Shown here piece by piece: positions 1 to 7,423 of a stretch of DNA of 7,774 bases (its first letter is position 1; each line of letters starts with the position of its first letter). Origin of the DNA: JASFRI01 sp050115015. GTDB taxonomy: Bacteria; Acidobacteriota; Polarisedimenticolia; CBDVAL01. Where the stretch lies: the NCBI GenBank assembly GCA_050115015.1, contig JASFRI010000195.1, forward strand, positions 1-7,774. The letters run 5' to 3'. Below the pieces are notes generated by a model. It was not told where the DNA came from, made no database searches, and worked only from the letters and a program-made list of their open reading frames with translations. The position numbers and the translations under genes were made by a program.

Positions 1-2402
1 GCCTCGAGCAGGGCGCCGGTCCGGAGGTGCCAGCTCGGCCAGCCCCCGCCGTCATGGACCTCGCCACCGGTCACCCTGTAGCCCCGTCCCTCGAGGAAAC
101 GGACCGCCTCCCGGTTCGAGCTGGCGATGTTCCAGTTCTCCTGGGAGTTGCGCAGGTCATACGTACCCCAGTCCAGGTAGATCGACACGGCGGTCTCGGA
201 GGCGGGGCGGATCGTCTCGACGAGCGGGCCCCACGCGTAGTCCAGGAGAAGGGCGGACTGGGCGCCCAGCTTGCCGGCCAGGCCGGGGTCCCGGAAGGTG
301 CAGACCACCGCCATCATGCCGCCCAGGCCGGCGCCGACGTTCGCCCGTGTCTCCCGTCCGGCGGCGGTCCGGAAGGTCCGGTCGACGAACGGGACGATCT
401 CCTCGGAGAGAATCCGGCAGTACTGCTGCGTTTCCGCGCGGATCGCGCCGAGGAACACCACGATGACCGGCCGGACCCGCGACCCGATGAGGTTGTCCAG
501 GGCGGCCTTCCATTGCCCGCGCTCCAGGGCGGCGAGACCGTCATGCACGTAGACCACGGGATACCGTTCCTCCGAGCGCTCGTAGCCCGGGGGGAGGTAG
601 ACGTGCAGGGGAACGGGCTCCTCCGTCGCCTCGCCCGCCACCTCGGTTCGCTCCAGCTTTCCCCGGCGCGAGCGCGGCACCTTGCCGAGGAAGTCCGGTG
701 CCTTCCATCCGGGCATGGCGAACCAGGACATCTCCACCTCGGCGGTGCCGCGGAACGACAGCTCCAGATCCTCCGTCATCACGTTCATGACGGTCCGCCT
801 CGGGTTCCGCGGATCGAGGGACGGCTCGAAGTCCACCAGGAACAGATAGCTCACCCGGGCGTCCGGCTCCAGCCGCATTGAGTAGTAGAAGAGATCGGTA
901 CCTTCGATCCGGGCCATCGGCCTCTCACGGCTGACCTCGAACAGGTCGCCCCCGACGGCCACGTCCTCGACATCACCGCGGTAGAGGAAGTTGACGCGGT
1001 CCTTGCCCTCGACCATCGGGAAGGTCTCGACCGCCTTCAGAAAACGGTCGACCATCCCGGACCGGTCGTCGACGAGGGACACCGCCTCGATGAACCGCCC
1101 GAGGCGCGTACCGCTCACGTCGCCGCCGGGAGGTTCCTGGACCGTGACCTCCGAGGGAGCACCGCCGAGGTCGACGCGCGCCAGCTCGCCGAGACTGCGC
1201 GCGTAGAGATGTCCGTCCGCGAACGCCGGGATGGACCAGGCATGGTCCTCGAACAGGTCGATGCCCGCCAGCTCGTGGTATCCCTCCGGGGACGCCTCCG
1301 CGACGTGCAGCGACCCCTGCTTCGTCAGGATGACGAGCTGGCCGTCCACGAGCATGAGGAACCCGTCCCCGGGCTCCCGGGAGCGCCAGCGTGCCTCGCC
1401 GGTCGCCGCATCCACGCAGATGAGGAAGCGACTGCTGAATGCGTAGATGAAGCCGTCGTGATACACGGGGACGCTGTAGCTGTTGCGGATGTTGCGGTTC
1501 TTCCACAGCTGCTCCGGGACCACCAGGCCGTCCTGGTCCCGCAGCGCGAAGACGGTCGCGCCATCGTCCTCGTGGGCCAGAAACAGGCGGTCCTCGCCGG
1601 CGGCCACCGGCGTCAGGGAGGCGGCCCCGTAGGCCGAGCCGCCCCCGCCATGCTCGAAGCTCCAGAGGACCTCACCGTCCGCGGGGCGGATCCCGAAGAC
1701 GCGGCTCATGCCGGCGGCGACCAGCACCGGCGTCCCGCCCACGCGCACCACCGCCGGCGTCTGGTACTGGATACGGTCGTCCCCGGCGGTCCAGAGACGC
1801 TCCCCGGTTGCCAGATCATAGCCGGCGACCGCCGTCCCCGGTACGGGGGCCTGGAGGATCACGACGCCGTCGATCACCAGGGGGGAACCTCCGAATCCAT
1901 AGTACGGGGAGGCGGCCTCGAACTTCGCCGTCAGGTCCACCGTCCAGATCTCCTTGCCGCTGTCCGCGCGGACCGTGAACAGCCGCCCCCGCGGCGTCAG
2001 CCCCACCACCTTGCCGTCGGAGACCGCCGGCGTGGCGAGGGGGCCGTCATGGGATCCGTCGTGACCCTTGTGGTTGGCGTCGCTGCGGTAGCGCCACAGC
2101 TCCTCCCCGGTGCCGGCGTCGAAGGCCGCCAGGAACTCCGCGTCGCCGTCGCTGAACATGGAGAGCACGCGATTCCCGGCGACCACGACGCTGGAATACC
2201 CGCTCCCGAGGGGACGCCTCCAGCCGATCTTCAGGCCCGCCCCCGAACCGCCGGCGAAGGAGCCCCCGGAATCGGCGACTCCCGAGGACTCCGGGCCCCG
2301 GTACTGCGGCCAGTCGGAGCCGCGGGCCGGGCAGGGGAGCATCGACAGCACGCAGACGGCCAGGAGCGCGACGGGGAAGCCGACCGTTGGCTGGGACCTC
2401 AT
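1..2402 (-). CDS. Secreted PQQ-like beta-propeller / enterochelin-esterase-like fusion protein (3' end outside window)
   Basis: The reading frame starts at an ATG (2402-2400) preceded by GGAGG (2411-2407) and runs open to the window edge, giving 800 codons without the C-terminus. Residues 1-28 look like a Sec signal peptide with no lipobox, followed by SDWPQYRGP, a start often seen in secreted PQQ-like propeller proteins. Residues about 30-425 hold at least five blade signatures of the type D-x-x-TG-x-x-x-W (for example DAGTGEELW, DLATGERLW, DAATGEARW). Residues about 440-550 resemble the E-set/CBM48-like N-terminal domain of enterochelin-type esterases (VNFLYRGD from 470). Residues about 590-800 match the esterase D/Fes fold (HVYLPPGYE, YPVVYVHDG with H620). 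The nucleophile elbow reads GAGLGG, with Gly692 where Ser is expected. The C-terminal WxxW segment has Gly786 where His is expected, while the acidic residue D749 is kept. The domain is therefore probably a non-catalytic binding domain. I do not recognise a named gene. The domain calls are firm; the function is unknown. Confidence 0.9.
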   Translation of the reverse strand, partial: MRSQPTVGFPVALLAVCVLSMLPCPARGSDWPQYRGPESSGVADSGGSFAGGSGAGLKIGWRRPLGSGYSSVVVAGNRVLSMFSDGDAEFLAAFDAGTGEELWRYRSDANHKGHDGSHDGPLATPAVSDGKVVGLTPRGRLFTVRADSGKEIWTVDLTAKFEAASPYYGFGGSPLVIDGVVILQAPVPGTAVAGYDLATGERLWTAGDDRIQYQTPAVVRVGGTPVLVAAGMSRVFGIRPADGEVLWSFEHGGGGSAYGAASLTPVAAGEDRLFLAHEDDGATVFALRDQDGLVVPEQLWKNRNIRNSYSVPVYHDGFIYAFSSRFLICVDAATGEARWRSREPGDGFLMLVDGQLVILTKQGSLHVAEASPEGYHELAGIDLFEDHAWSIPAFADGHLYARSLGELARVDLGGAPSEVTVQEPPGGDVSGTRLGRFIEAVSLVDDRSGMVDRFLKAVETFPMVEGKDRVNFLYRGDVEDVAVGGDLFEVSRERPMARIEGTDLFYYSMRLEPDARVSYLFLVDFEPSLDPRNPRRTVMNVMTEDLELSFRGTAEVEMSWFAMPGWKAPDFLGKVPRSRRGKLERTEVAGEATEEPVPLHVYLPPGYERSEERYPVVYVHDGLAALERGQWKAALDNLIGSRVRPVIVVFLGAIRAETQQYCRILSEEIVPFVDRTFRTAAGRETRANVGAGLGGMMAVVCTFRDPGLAGKLGAQSALLLDYAWGPLVETIRPASETAVSIYLDWGTYDLRNSQENWNIASSNREAVRFLEGRGYRVTGGEVHDGGGWPSWHLRTGALLE

Positions 2403-2449
2403 GAGACCTCCGGGGTTCGTGAGTATGGGACGGGCGCACGGAGGACGGC

Positions 2450-2478
2450 ATTATAGCGGTTTGTGCCGGGATCGTTCC
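2450..2478 (-). promoter_or_regulatory. Candidate promoter for the propeller-esterase gene
   Basis: On the minus strand a perfect TATAAT lies at 2455-2450, about 48 bases upstream of the ATG at 2402, giving a leader of roughly 40 bases. At a 17-base spacer the -35 position (2478-2473) reads GGAACG, a poor match to TTGACA, so a different sigma factor or an activator may contribute. A TATAAT is conspicuous in sequence this GC-rich, and its placement fits the gene. No transcription data support it. Confidence 0.45.
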
Positions 2479-2542
2479 GACCACCCGTGCGTTATCAGCC
2501 CTCCGGACCCCGCCGCGGTCCACGGGGCGTCCCCCGCCAGCC

Positions 2543-2570
2543 TTGACACCGCCCGCGGGAGTCTTACGGT
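2543..2570 (+). promoter_or_regulatory. Candidate sigma70-type promoter for the secA-like gene
   Basis: TTGACA (2543-2548) is followed after 16 bases by TACGGT (2565-2570). Transcription would start near 2577, about 35 bases before the ATG at 2611. The same arrangement, with 16-18 base spacing and a T-A-x-x-x-T box containing C and G, recurs at 5268-5295 and 7673-7702, which supports it as the usual promoter form in this genome. The -10 box matches the E. coli consensus at only three positions. Confidence 0.5.
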
Positions 2571-2610
2571 GCAGCCGTGGCGCCGATCCCCGGCGCCCCG
2601 AAAGGAGCCG

Positions 2611-5055
2611 ATGCGACCGCCCGAGGCGAATACGGTCGCCGACCCCCCGGCACCGGGTTTGAGGGAACGGCTGCGGCGCGGCCTGAGCCGACTCCGCGGC
2701 GAGCCCCTCCGGTTCGACCTCGACCCGTACCTGAGCCGGATCGCCGCGATCGACCGCCTGGAGCCCGACCTCGCCGGGGTCCCCGACCGGACGCTCCGGG
2801 AGAGATCGCTTCGCCTACGGGAGCGCGCGCACCGGGGGGAGGCCGTCGAGCGCCTCGAAGCCGAGGGGTTCGCCCTCGTGCGGGAGGCGAGCCGGCGGGC
2901 GCTCCGCCTCGACCCCTTTCGCGTCCAGCTCCTGGCGGCGCTGGCATTGCGAGATGGCAGCGTGGTCGAGCTGCCCACGGGCGAGGGCAAGACCCTGGCC
3001 GCGGTGTTCCCCGCTTACCTCCATGGGCTGACCGGGTTTGGGGCCCACGTGCTCACCTTCAACGACTACCTGGCGCGGCGGGACGCGGCATGGATGGGCC
3101 CCGTCTACCGTCTCCTCGGGCTCGAGGTCGACTTCGTCCAGCAGGGGATGGAACGACACCGCCGCCGACAGGCGTACCGCGCCGACGTCACGTACCTGAC
3201 GGCCCGGGAGGCGGGGTTCGACCTGCTGCGCGACTCCCTGGAAACGGAGCCCGCCGGGATCATCCAGCGGCCTTTCCACTTCGCGCTGGTGGATGAGGCG
3301 GACTCCGTGATGATCGATGAGGGCAGGGTTCCCCTGGTGATCGCCGGGGGCGAGGGGGGCGAGCGCGGCGAGGCTCATCGCATGGTCATCCTGGTGCGCA
3401 ACCTCGAGGCCGGGATCCACTTCGAGGTCGGCGAGCACGGCCGGTCCGTCGACCTCACGGAGGCTGGCCTCGAGCTCGTCGAGCAGCTGCTGGGCTGCGG
3501 GGACCTGCTGGCTCCGGCCAACCTCGAGCGTCTGACCGCCCTCAACTGCGCGCTCCACGCGGCCCACCTGCTCCGCCGGAACGTCGACTACATCGTCAGG
3601 GGTGGACGGACCGCGATGGTCGACGAGTTCACGGGCCGGGTCGTGGACGACCGCCGCTGGCCCGACGGTCTCCAGGCCGCTCTGGACGCGAAGGAGGGTG
3701 TGGCGCAGCGGTCCCGGGGCAGGGTGCTCGGCTCGATCACCCTGCAGCACCTCCTGCGCCTCTATCCCTTGCTCTGCGGCATGACCGGAACGGCTCGCTC
3801 CGCCGCGGCGGAGATCCAGGAGCTGTTCGGACTCGAGGTGGTCGTCGTGCCGCCGAACCGGCCCTGCGTCCGGAGGGACCTTCCGGATTGGGTCTTTGCC
3901 ACGCGGCAGGCCCGGGATCGCGCCGTCGTCTCGGAGATCCTGGTGCATCATGAACGCGGCCGACCCGTCCTGGTCGGCACCGCCAGCGTCGAGGAGTCGG
4001 AGACGCTCGCCGCCAGCCTCGAGCGGGCGGGGATTCGCTGCGAGGTCCTGAACGCCCGACACGACGAGCGCGAGGCCCGCCTCATCGCACGCGCCGGCGC
4101 GCCGGCGGCCGTGACCATCTCCACGAACATGGCGGGACGGGGAGCGAACATCCGGCTCGGCGGCGAGGACGAGGCGGAGCGGGATGCCGTCGTCCGCCTT
4201 GGCGGTCTCCACGTGATCGGCACCCACCGCCATGAGGCCCTCCGCATCGACCGGCAGCTACGGGGGCGCGCGGGTCGACAGGGGGATCCGGGAAGCTCGC
4301 AGTTCTTCGTCAGCCTGGACGACGACCTGCTGGTCCGTTACGGGATACGTTCCCTGGTCCCGGCCGCCCTGTGGCCCCGGCAAGTCGACGAGGCCCTGGA
4401 CGATCCGTTGATCCGTCGCGAGGTGGCGAGAGCGCAGCGGATCGTCGAGGGGCAGAACGGGGAGATCCGGCGGACGCTGACCCGCTACTCGGAGGCGATC
4501 GAGCGGCAGCGCCGGGACCTGGCGCGGCGTCGTGCCGACGTCCTGCACGGACGCGCCGTCTCCCCGCTGGCACGGGCGCGGCCGGAGTTGCGGGCGGCAA
4601 TCGCGCAGCGCGTCGGGGAGGGGGTGTTCCGCGACGCCGAGCGCGAGGTCTCGCTGCGGCACATCGACCGGGCCTGGAGCGAGCATCTCGAGGCGATGAC
4701 GGACCTTCGCGAGGGGATCCACCTGGTCCGGGTCGGAGGCCGGGACCCCCTGCATGAGTTCGTCGAGACGAGCTCGCGGGCGTTCCGGGAGATGCTGGAC
4801 AGGATCGACGCGCGCATCCTCGATACCCTGACCGGAACGGACTGGACGCGCGCCGGCCCGGGGCCGCGCCCGCGAGGACCGGGTGCCACCTGGACGTACG
4901 TCGTCAACGACGATCCCTTCCGGGATCAGCTGGGCATCCAGCTGACCGGGAGCCCCGGACTCGCGGCCGCGGCGGCGCTGTACGCCGGGCCCCTCCTCGT
5001 CCTGTGGGGTCTGTGGAACCGTTTCCTGCGGCGGCGCCCGCCGTCCGACCATTGA
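2611..5055 (+). CDS. secA: SecA-type preprotein translocase ATPase, divergent, with C-terminal membrane anchor
   Basis: This is an 814-residue SecA-family motor that should drive export of unfolded proteins through SecYEG using ATP. The ATG at 2611 is chosen because AAAGGAG sits just upstream (2601-2607), a promoter lies at 2543-2570, and SecA-like sequence begins soon after; the open frame further upstream overlaps the divergent gene. Visible motifs are FRVQ before Walker A TGEGKT (123-128), DEAD (228-231), a cross-linking domain ending in VDEFTGR (337-343), GMTGTA (390-395), TNMAGRG (505-511), QLRGRAGRQGD (549-559) and the helical wing/scaffold segment around W689 (AWSEHLEAM). It differs from ordinary SecA in several places: motif V continues as A-N where T-D is usual (512-513), THRHE replaces TERHE (538-542), and the C-terminal cysteine zinc tail is absent. 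Residues 760-770 read TWTYVVNDDPF, and 784-803 form a hydrophobic segment followed by Arg-rich residues. It may be an accessory SecA (SecA2-like) and not the housekeeping copy; the symbol denotes the family. Confidence 0.93.
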   Translation: MRPPEANTVADPPAPGLRERLRRGLSRLRGEPLRFDLDPYLSRIAAIDRLEPDLAGVPDRTLRERSLRLRERAHRGEAVERLEAEGFALVREASRRALRLDPFRVQLLAALALRDGSVVELPTGEGKTLAAVFPAYLHGLTGFGAHVLTFNDYLARRDAAWMGPVYRLLGLEVDFVQQGMERHRRRQAYRADVTYLTAREAGFDLLRDSLETEPAGIIQRPFHFALVDEADSVMIDEGRVPLVIAGGEGGERGEAHRMVILVRNLEAGIHFEVGEHGRSVDLTEAGLELVEQLLGCGDLLAPANLERLTALNCALHAAHLLRRNVDYIVRGGRTAMVDEFTGRVVDDRRWPDGLQAALDAKEGVAQRSRGRVLGSITLQHLLRLYPLLCGMTGTARSAAAEIQELFGLEVVVVPPNRPCVRRDLPDWVFATRQARDRAVVSEILVHHERGRPVLVGTASVEESETLAASLERAGIRCEVLNARHDEREARLIARAGAPAAVTISTNMAGRGANIRLGGEDEAERDAVVRLGGLHVIGTHRHEALRIDRQLRGRAGRQGDPGSSQFFVSLDDDLLVRYGIRSLVPAALWPRQVDEALDDPLIRREVARAQRIVEGQNGEIRRTLTRYSEAIERQRRDLARRRADVLHGRAVSPLARARPELRAAIAQRVGEGVFRDAEREVSLRHIDRAWSEHLEAMTDLREGIHLVRVGGRDPLHEFVETSSRAFREMLDRIDARILDTLTGTDWTRAGPGPRPRGPGATWTYVVNDDPFRDQLGIQLTGSPGLAAAAALYAGPLLVLWGLWNRFLRRRPPSDH

Positions 5056-5070
5056 GATGCTCTGGAAGAA

Positions 5071-5089
5071 CCACGGCCAGGCGCCGTGG
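5071..5089 (+). terminator. Hairpin just after secA, possible terminator
   Basis: CCACGGC (5071-5077) pairs with GCCGTGG (5083-5089) around a five-base loop. This makes a 7-bp GC-rich stem starting 16 bases after the secA stop codon. No T-run follows, so it is not a classic intrinsic terminator. It could aid termination or protect the 3' end. Confidence 0.35.
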
Positions 5090-5267
5090 GGATGGACGGA
5101 GCCGACCATGGTGTCGCGGGCAGGTGGTGGCGGGCGCGAATGGCTCCGTCGAGGCGTGGCACCTTCTGAGCGAGACCCGCCGGAAGGCGTCGAAAACCTC
5201 TACGCGACGAGGCATCTGGATGGCTCGCGGCGGAGGCGGCCGGTGTCGTGCCCGGCTCCGATTTCTC

Positions 5268-5295
5268 TTGACTCCGGCGCGGGAGGTGGTACGTT
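5268..5295 (+). promoter_or_regulatory. Promoter upstream of the structured intergenic region
   Basis: TTGACT (5268-5273) is followed after 16 bases by TACGTT (5290-5295), a better match than the promoter proposed for secA. It has the same spacing. Transcription is predicted to start near 5302, inside a region with no credible protein gene. This is the main reason to suspect an RNA gene downstream. Confidence 0.55.
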
Positions 5296-5301
5296 GTTCC
5301 C

Positions 5302-5745
5302 GGGTCGCGATCCCGGCCCGTGGACGGAAGCCCAGTAGGCCCGGAAGGGCCCGTGAGGCTGAACGGCCCGCCAATTCACGTCCCCTAGTTTCGAGGGGCG
5401 GCTGCTACTTGCCGACGGGTACGGCGCTGGCCTTCCACCCGACCGGCCCCGTGGGGGATCGACCACGGGGCTTCCGGCCTTCCGCCGGGTGACCTCACCC
5501 GTCCCCGGCGGAGGCGCTCGGTTCCGTTCTCCCTCCTCCCGGACGATTCACCACCTGCCGGTCTCGGGAGGGCCAGGAGCCCGCTGGCCTGCGTTGGACC
5601 TCGTCAACGGGTTCCCCAACCCGCCCTCGGACGTCCGCCCTGTCCCGCAAGCTCTCCATCTCTCCCGACAGACCGTCACGTCCTGCCGCCACCCGGACTC
5701 CCTGCAGGTCCAGTCGCCGCGGTGGGCTTCCACCCTTCGAACCGG
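5302..5745 (+). ncRNA. Candidate structured non-coding RNA of unknown family
   Basis: After the promoter at 5268-5295 there are about 450 bases in which no reading frame has protein-like composition or a good ribosome binding site, but many local stems can be drawn. GGCCC-GGAA-GGGCC (5338-5351) carries a GNRA-type loop and sits on a symmetric internal loop closed by AGCC/GGCT (5329-5332 with 5357-5360). A stem with one bulged base covers 5379-5400 (CCCCT with AGGGG at its core). A 9-bp stem joins 5446-5454 to 5463-5471. A nested hairpin at 5482-5511 combines CCGCC/GGCGG and GGGTG/CACCC. CCTCCCG (5535-5541) can pair with CGGGAGG (5565-5571), GGCCAG/CTGGCC lies at 5571-5589, and CGGGTT/AACCCG at 5608-5623. 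I saw no landmark of tmRNA, RNase P RNA, SRP RNA or 6S RNA. GC-rich sequence forms chance hairpins, so covariation evidence would decide. Both ends are estimates. Confidence 0.33.
5721..5734. terminator. Weak hairpin between the convergent transcripts
   Basis: GGTGG (5721-5725) pairs with CCACC (5730-5734) around a four-base loop. It lies 33 bases beyond the stop of the minus-strand DUF362 gene and near the likely end of the plus-strand RNA candidate. It could act in either direction. The stem is short and lacks a T-run, so support is weak. Confidence 0.2.
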
Positions 5746-5766
5746 CAGCGGGTGAATTGGCCCCGG

Positions 5767-7347
5767 CTAGCCGATCACGCGCACCCGGACCGCATCCCAC
5801 CAGGTCGCATCGAGCACGCCGTCGGTGTTGTCGTCCACGGCGGCGTAGAACGTGTAGCTCCCCGGCGGGAGTGGCTCGTCCAGGATGGCAAGGCCGGCCA
5901 CGTCCGCGAGAGGTCCGGACCGGAAGCGGCGCAGGCCCCGCTGCCAGCCCCCGGATGCGTAGGACCACCACCCGGAGGGGGTATCCGCCAGCAGCCAGGC
6001 GTCGGCGGCGCGTCCCGCCGCCGCGCCTGTGACCAGGCCCGCTTCGATCGACACCGGCGTCCCCGCCGGGACCTCCACGTCGCTGGCGGCGCCGTTGGCA
6101 CGAATGGCGGGCGAGGGCTGCGAGCTCGCCTCGATCGCGAGGACATCGATGTTCTCGTCGCCCTGCCAGGTCGGCTTCCCGTCGATTCCCCCCGCGGCGT
6201 TGATCACCTGCTGGGCGCCATTAAGGTGGTCCACGAGGCCCGGGAAGGCGTCCGGGTCGTGCTGCGACGCATAGGCGCCGCCCAGGGGCAGGAGGATGTG
6301 CTTGCTCCCGTGATAGTCGAGGGCGACCGGATCGGTGCCGGCGAGCAGCACGTTCGCCCGGTGGGTCGTTGAGATCGGGTATCCCTCCAGGCTTCCAGGG
6401 CTGACCCAGATGCCGTCGACGATGTTGAGGATCGGCGAGCGCACATGGGTCCACATCTTGCCCGCCTGTGACCCCGACTGGCTGTAGTGACGGATGCCGG
6501 CGGAGCCGTCCCACATGGACAGGATGCCGAAGGTGTGCTTCAGCGCGCCAGTGACCCCGGTGCCGTCGTGATGCTTGAGGACGGGAACGTTGATGAGCTT
6601 GAGTCGATCCTCGTACGCGGCGCCGTTCCAGGTGCCTTCCCGGAGTTCGATCCGGTTGCCGCCGGCCGAGGTGAAGCAGGGATAGGAGACGTCCGCCACC
6701 CGCCGGTACCCGTCGTTGACGTGATCGTCCGCGGCGAGGAAGGTGGCCCGGATCGGATCGAGCAGGTAGGAGCTCACGCGCTCGTCCGCGAACACCGTGT
6801 TCACCAGGTGGTCGATGGTGAGCACGCCCTCCTCCTCCGCGTTGACGTGCACCCCGCCATCGATGCCCGGCCAGGGGGCGTAGGCGTTCCAGGCCCGGGG
6901 ATCGCCGTCGAAGGCCCCCTGCCCCTGACCGTTCTCGATGATCACCACCTCACCGCGGAAGCCGTCGGGATGCTGCAGGAGGCGATGGATCAGCCCGCGC
7001 ACCACATCGGTGTTCGTCGTGCCGCGACACTTCCACTGGCAGTTGACCTTGACCAGTACCACGTCATCGTGCCCGATGAGCCCGTCGGCGCCGGCCCAGG
7101 GGTGCGGCAGCGCCGTCCTGTAGAGCGGTTGGCCGCGATCGGCGAGGAGCTTGAGCAGAGCGTCGACGCCGCGGTGGCGCATCTCGAGATCGTGGACGGG
7201 ACAGTTGACGACGCGGAAGAGGGTGGCACGGTCGGAGTGGGGTGCCAGCGGAGTCGCTTCGCCGGCTCTCCCCAGGACCATCAGCGCCCCGGCGGCGGCC
7301 GCTCCCTTGACGAAGTCACGACGGCTGAGTTCCTCGCGGTCGAACAT
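5767..7347 (-). CDS. Tat-exported DUF362 family protein with C-terminal beta-sandwich module
   Basis: A complete 526-residue protein. The ATG at 7347-7345 is preferred because GGAGGAGG (7360-7353) lies five bases upstream and a twin-arginine signal follows at once: SRRDFVK (8-14), a hydrophobic stretch to about 26, and likely cleavage near AGEA (28-31). A longer open frame to 7647 has no such support. The body matches DUF362 (PF04015): VLVKVNCQWKC (97-107) with TNTDVVRGLI (111-120), then the family hallmark KLINVPVLKHH...GVTGALKHTFGI, and a C-terminal GTDPVALDY segment. Tat export suggests it folds, perhaps with a cofactor, before reaching the periplasm. C49, C103 and C107 could bind metal, but this is inference. 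Residues about 413-526 form a separate module (ADAWLLADTP, GGW, PLPPGSYTFYAAVDDNTDG, TWWDAVRVRV) of a type found at the ends of secreted bacterial proteins. The biochemical role of DUF362 proteins of this kind is unknown to me. Confidence 0.92.
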   Translation of the reverse strand: MFDREELSRRDFVKGAAAAGALMVLGRAGEATPLAPHSDRATLFRVVNCPVHDLEMRHRGVDALLKLLADRGQPLYRTALPHPWAGADGLIGHDDVVLVKVNCQWKCRGTTNTDVVRGLIHRLLQHPDGFRGEVVIIENGQGQGAFDGDPRAWNAYAPWPGIDGGVHVNAEEEGVLTIDHLVNTVFADERVSSYLLDPIRATFLAADDHVNDGYRRVADVSYPCFTSAGGNRIELREGTWNGAAYEDRLKLINVPVLKHHDGTGVTGALKHTFGILSMWDGSAGIRHYSQSGSQAGKMWTHVRSPILNIVDGIWVSPGSLEGYPISTTHRANVLLAGTDPVALDYHGSKHILLPLGGAYASQHDPDAFPGLVDHLNGAQQVINAAGGIDGKPTWQGDENIDVLAIEASSQPSPAIRANGAASDVEVPAGTPVSIEAGLVTGAAAGRAADAWLLADTPSGWWSYASGGWQRGLRRFRSGPLADVAGLAILDEPLPPGSYTFYAAVDDNTDGVLDATWWDAVRVRVIG

Positions 7348-7423
7348 CTCCGCCTCCTCCGGATGGCAGACCCCAGGAACGCCCGGTTCGAGAAGAAAGC
7401 AAGCCTCATGCCCCGAGAGGGTT

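Noticed and set aside
1209..2456. 415-codon plus-strand open frame opposite the propeller-esterase gene
   Set aside because: It lies antisense to a gene with clear domains; long antisense frames are expected at this GC content, and its translation has no recognisable domain.
2110..2610. Upstream in-frame extension of secA
   Set aside because: It overlaps the divergent gene and both promoters, has no SecA similarity, and the ATG at 2611 has a good ribosome binding site.
2815..4233. 472-codon minus-strand open frame opposite secA
   Set aside because: Antisense shadow of secA codon bias; it lacks a plausible ribosome binding site or domain.
5572..5590. GCCAGGAG resembling a cobalamin-riboswitch B12 box
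   Set aside because: Only the first eight positions match; the other conserved cobalamin-riboswitch elements are missing and no downstream gene lies on that strand.
5004..5755. Small open frames in the secA-DUF362 gap (for example 5057-5338, 5489-5755, 5200-5466)
   Set aside because: Biased composition rich in Arg, Pro and Gly, no convincing ribosome binding site, no recognisable motif; consistent with chance in GC-rich DNA.
5730..5757. TTCGAAC resembling a tRNA T-loop
   Set aside because: The flanking bases do not form a T-stem on either strand and no acceptor or anticodon arms fit.
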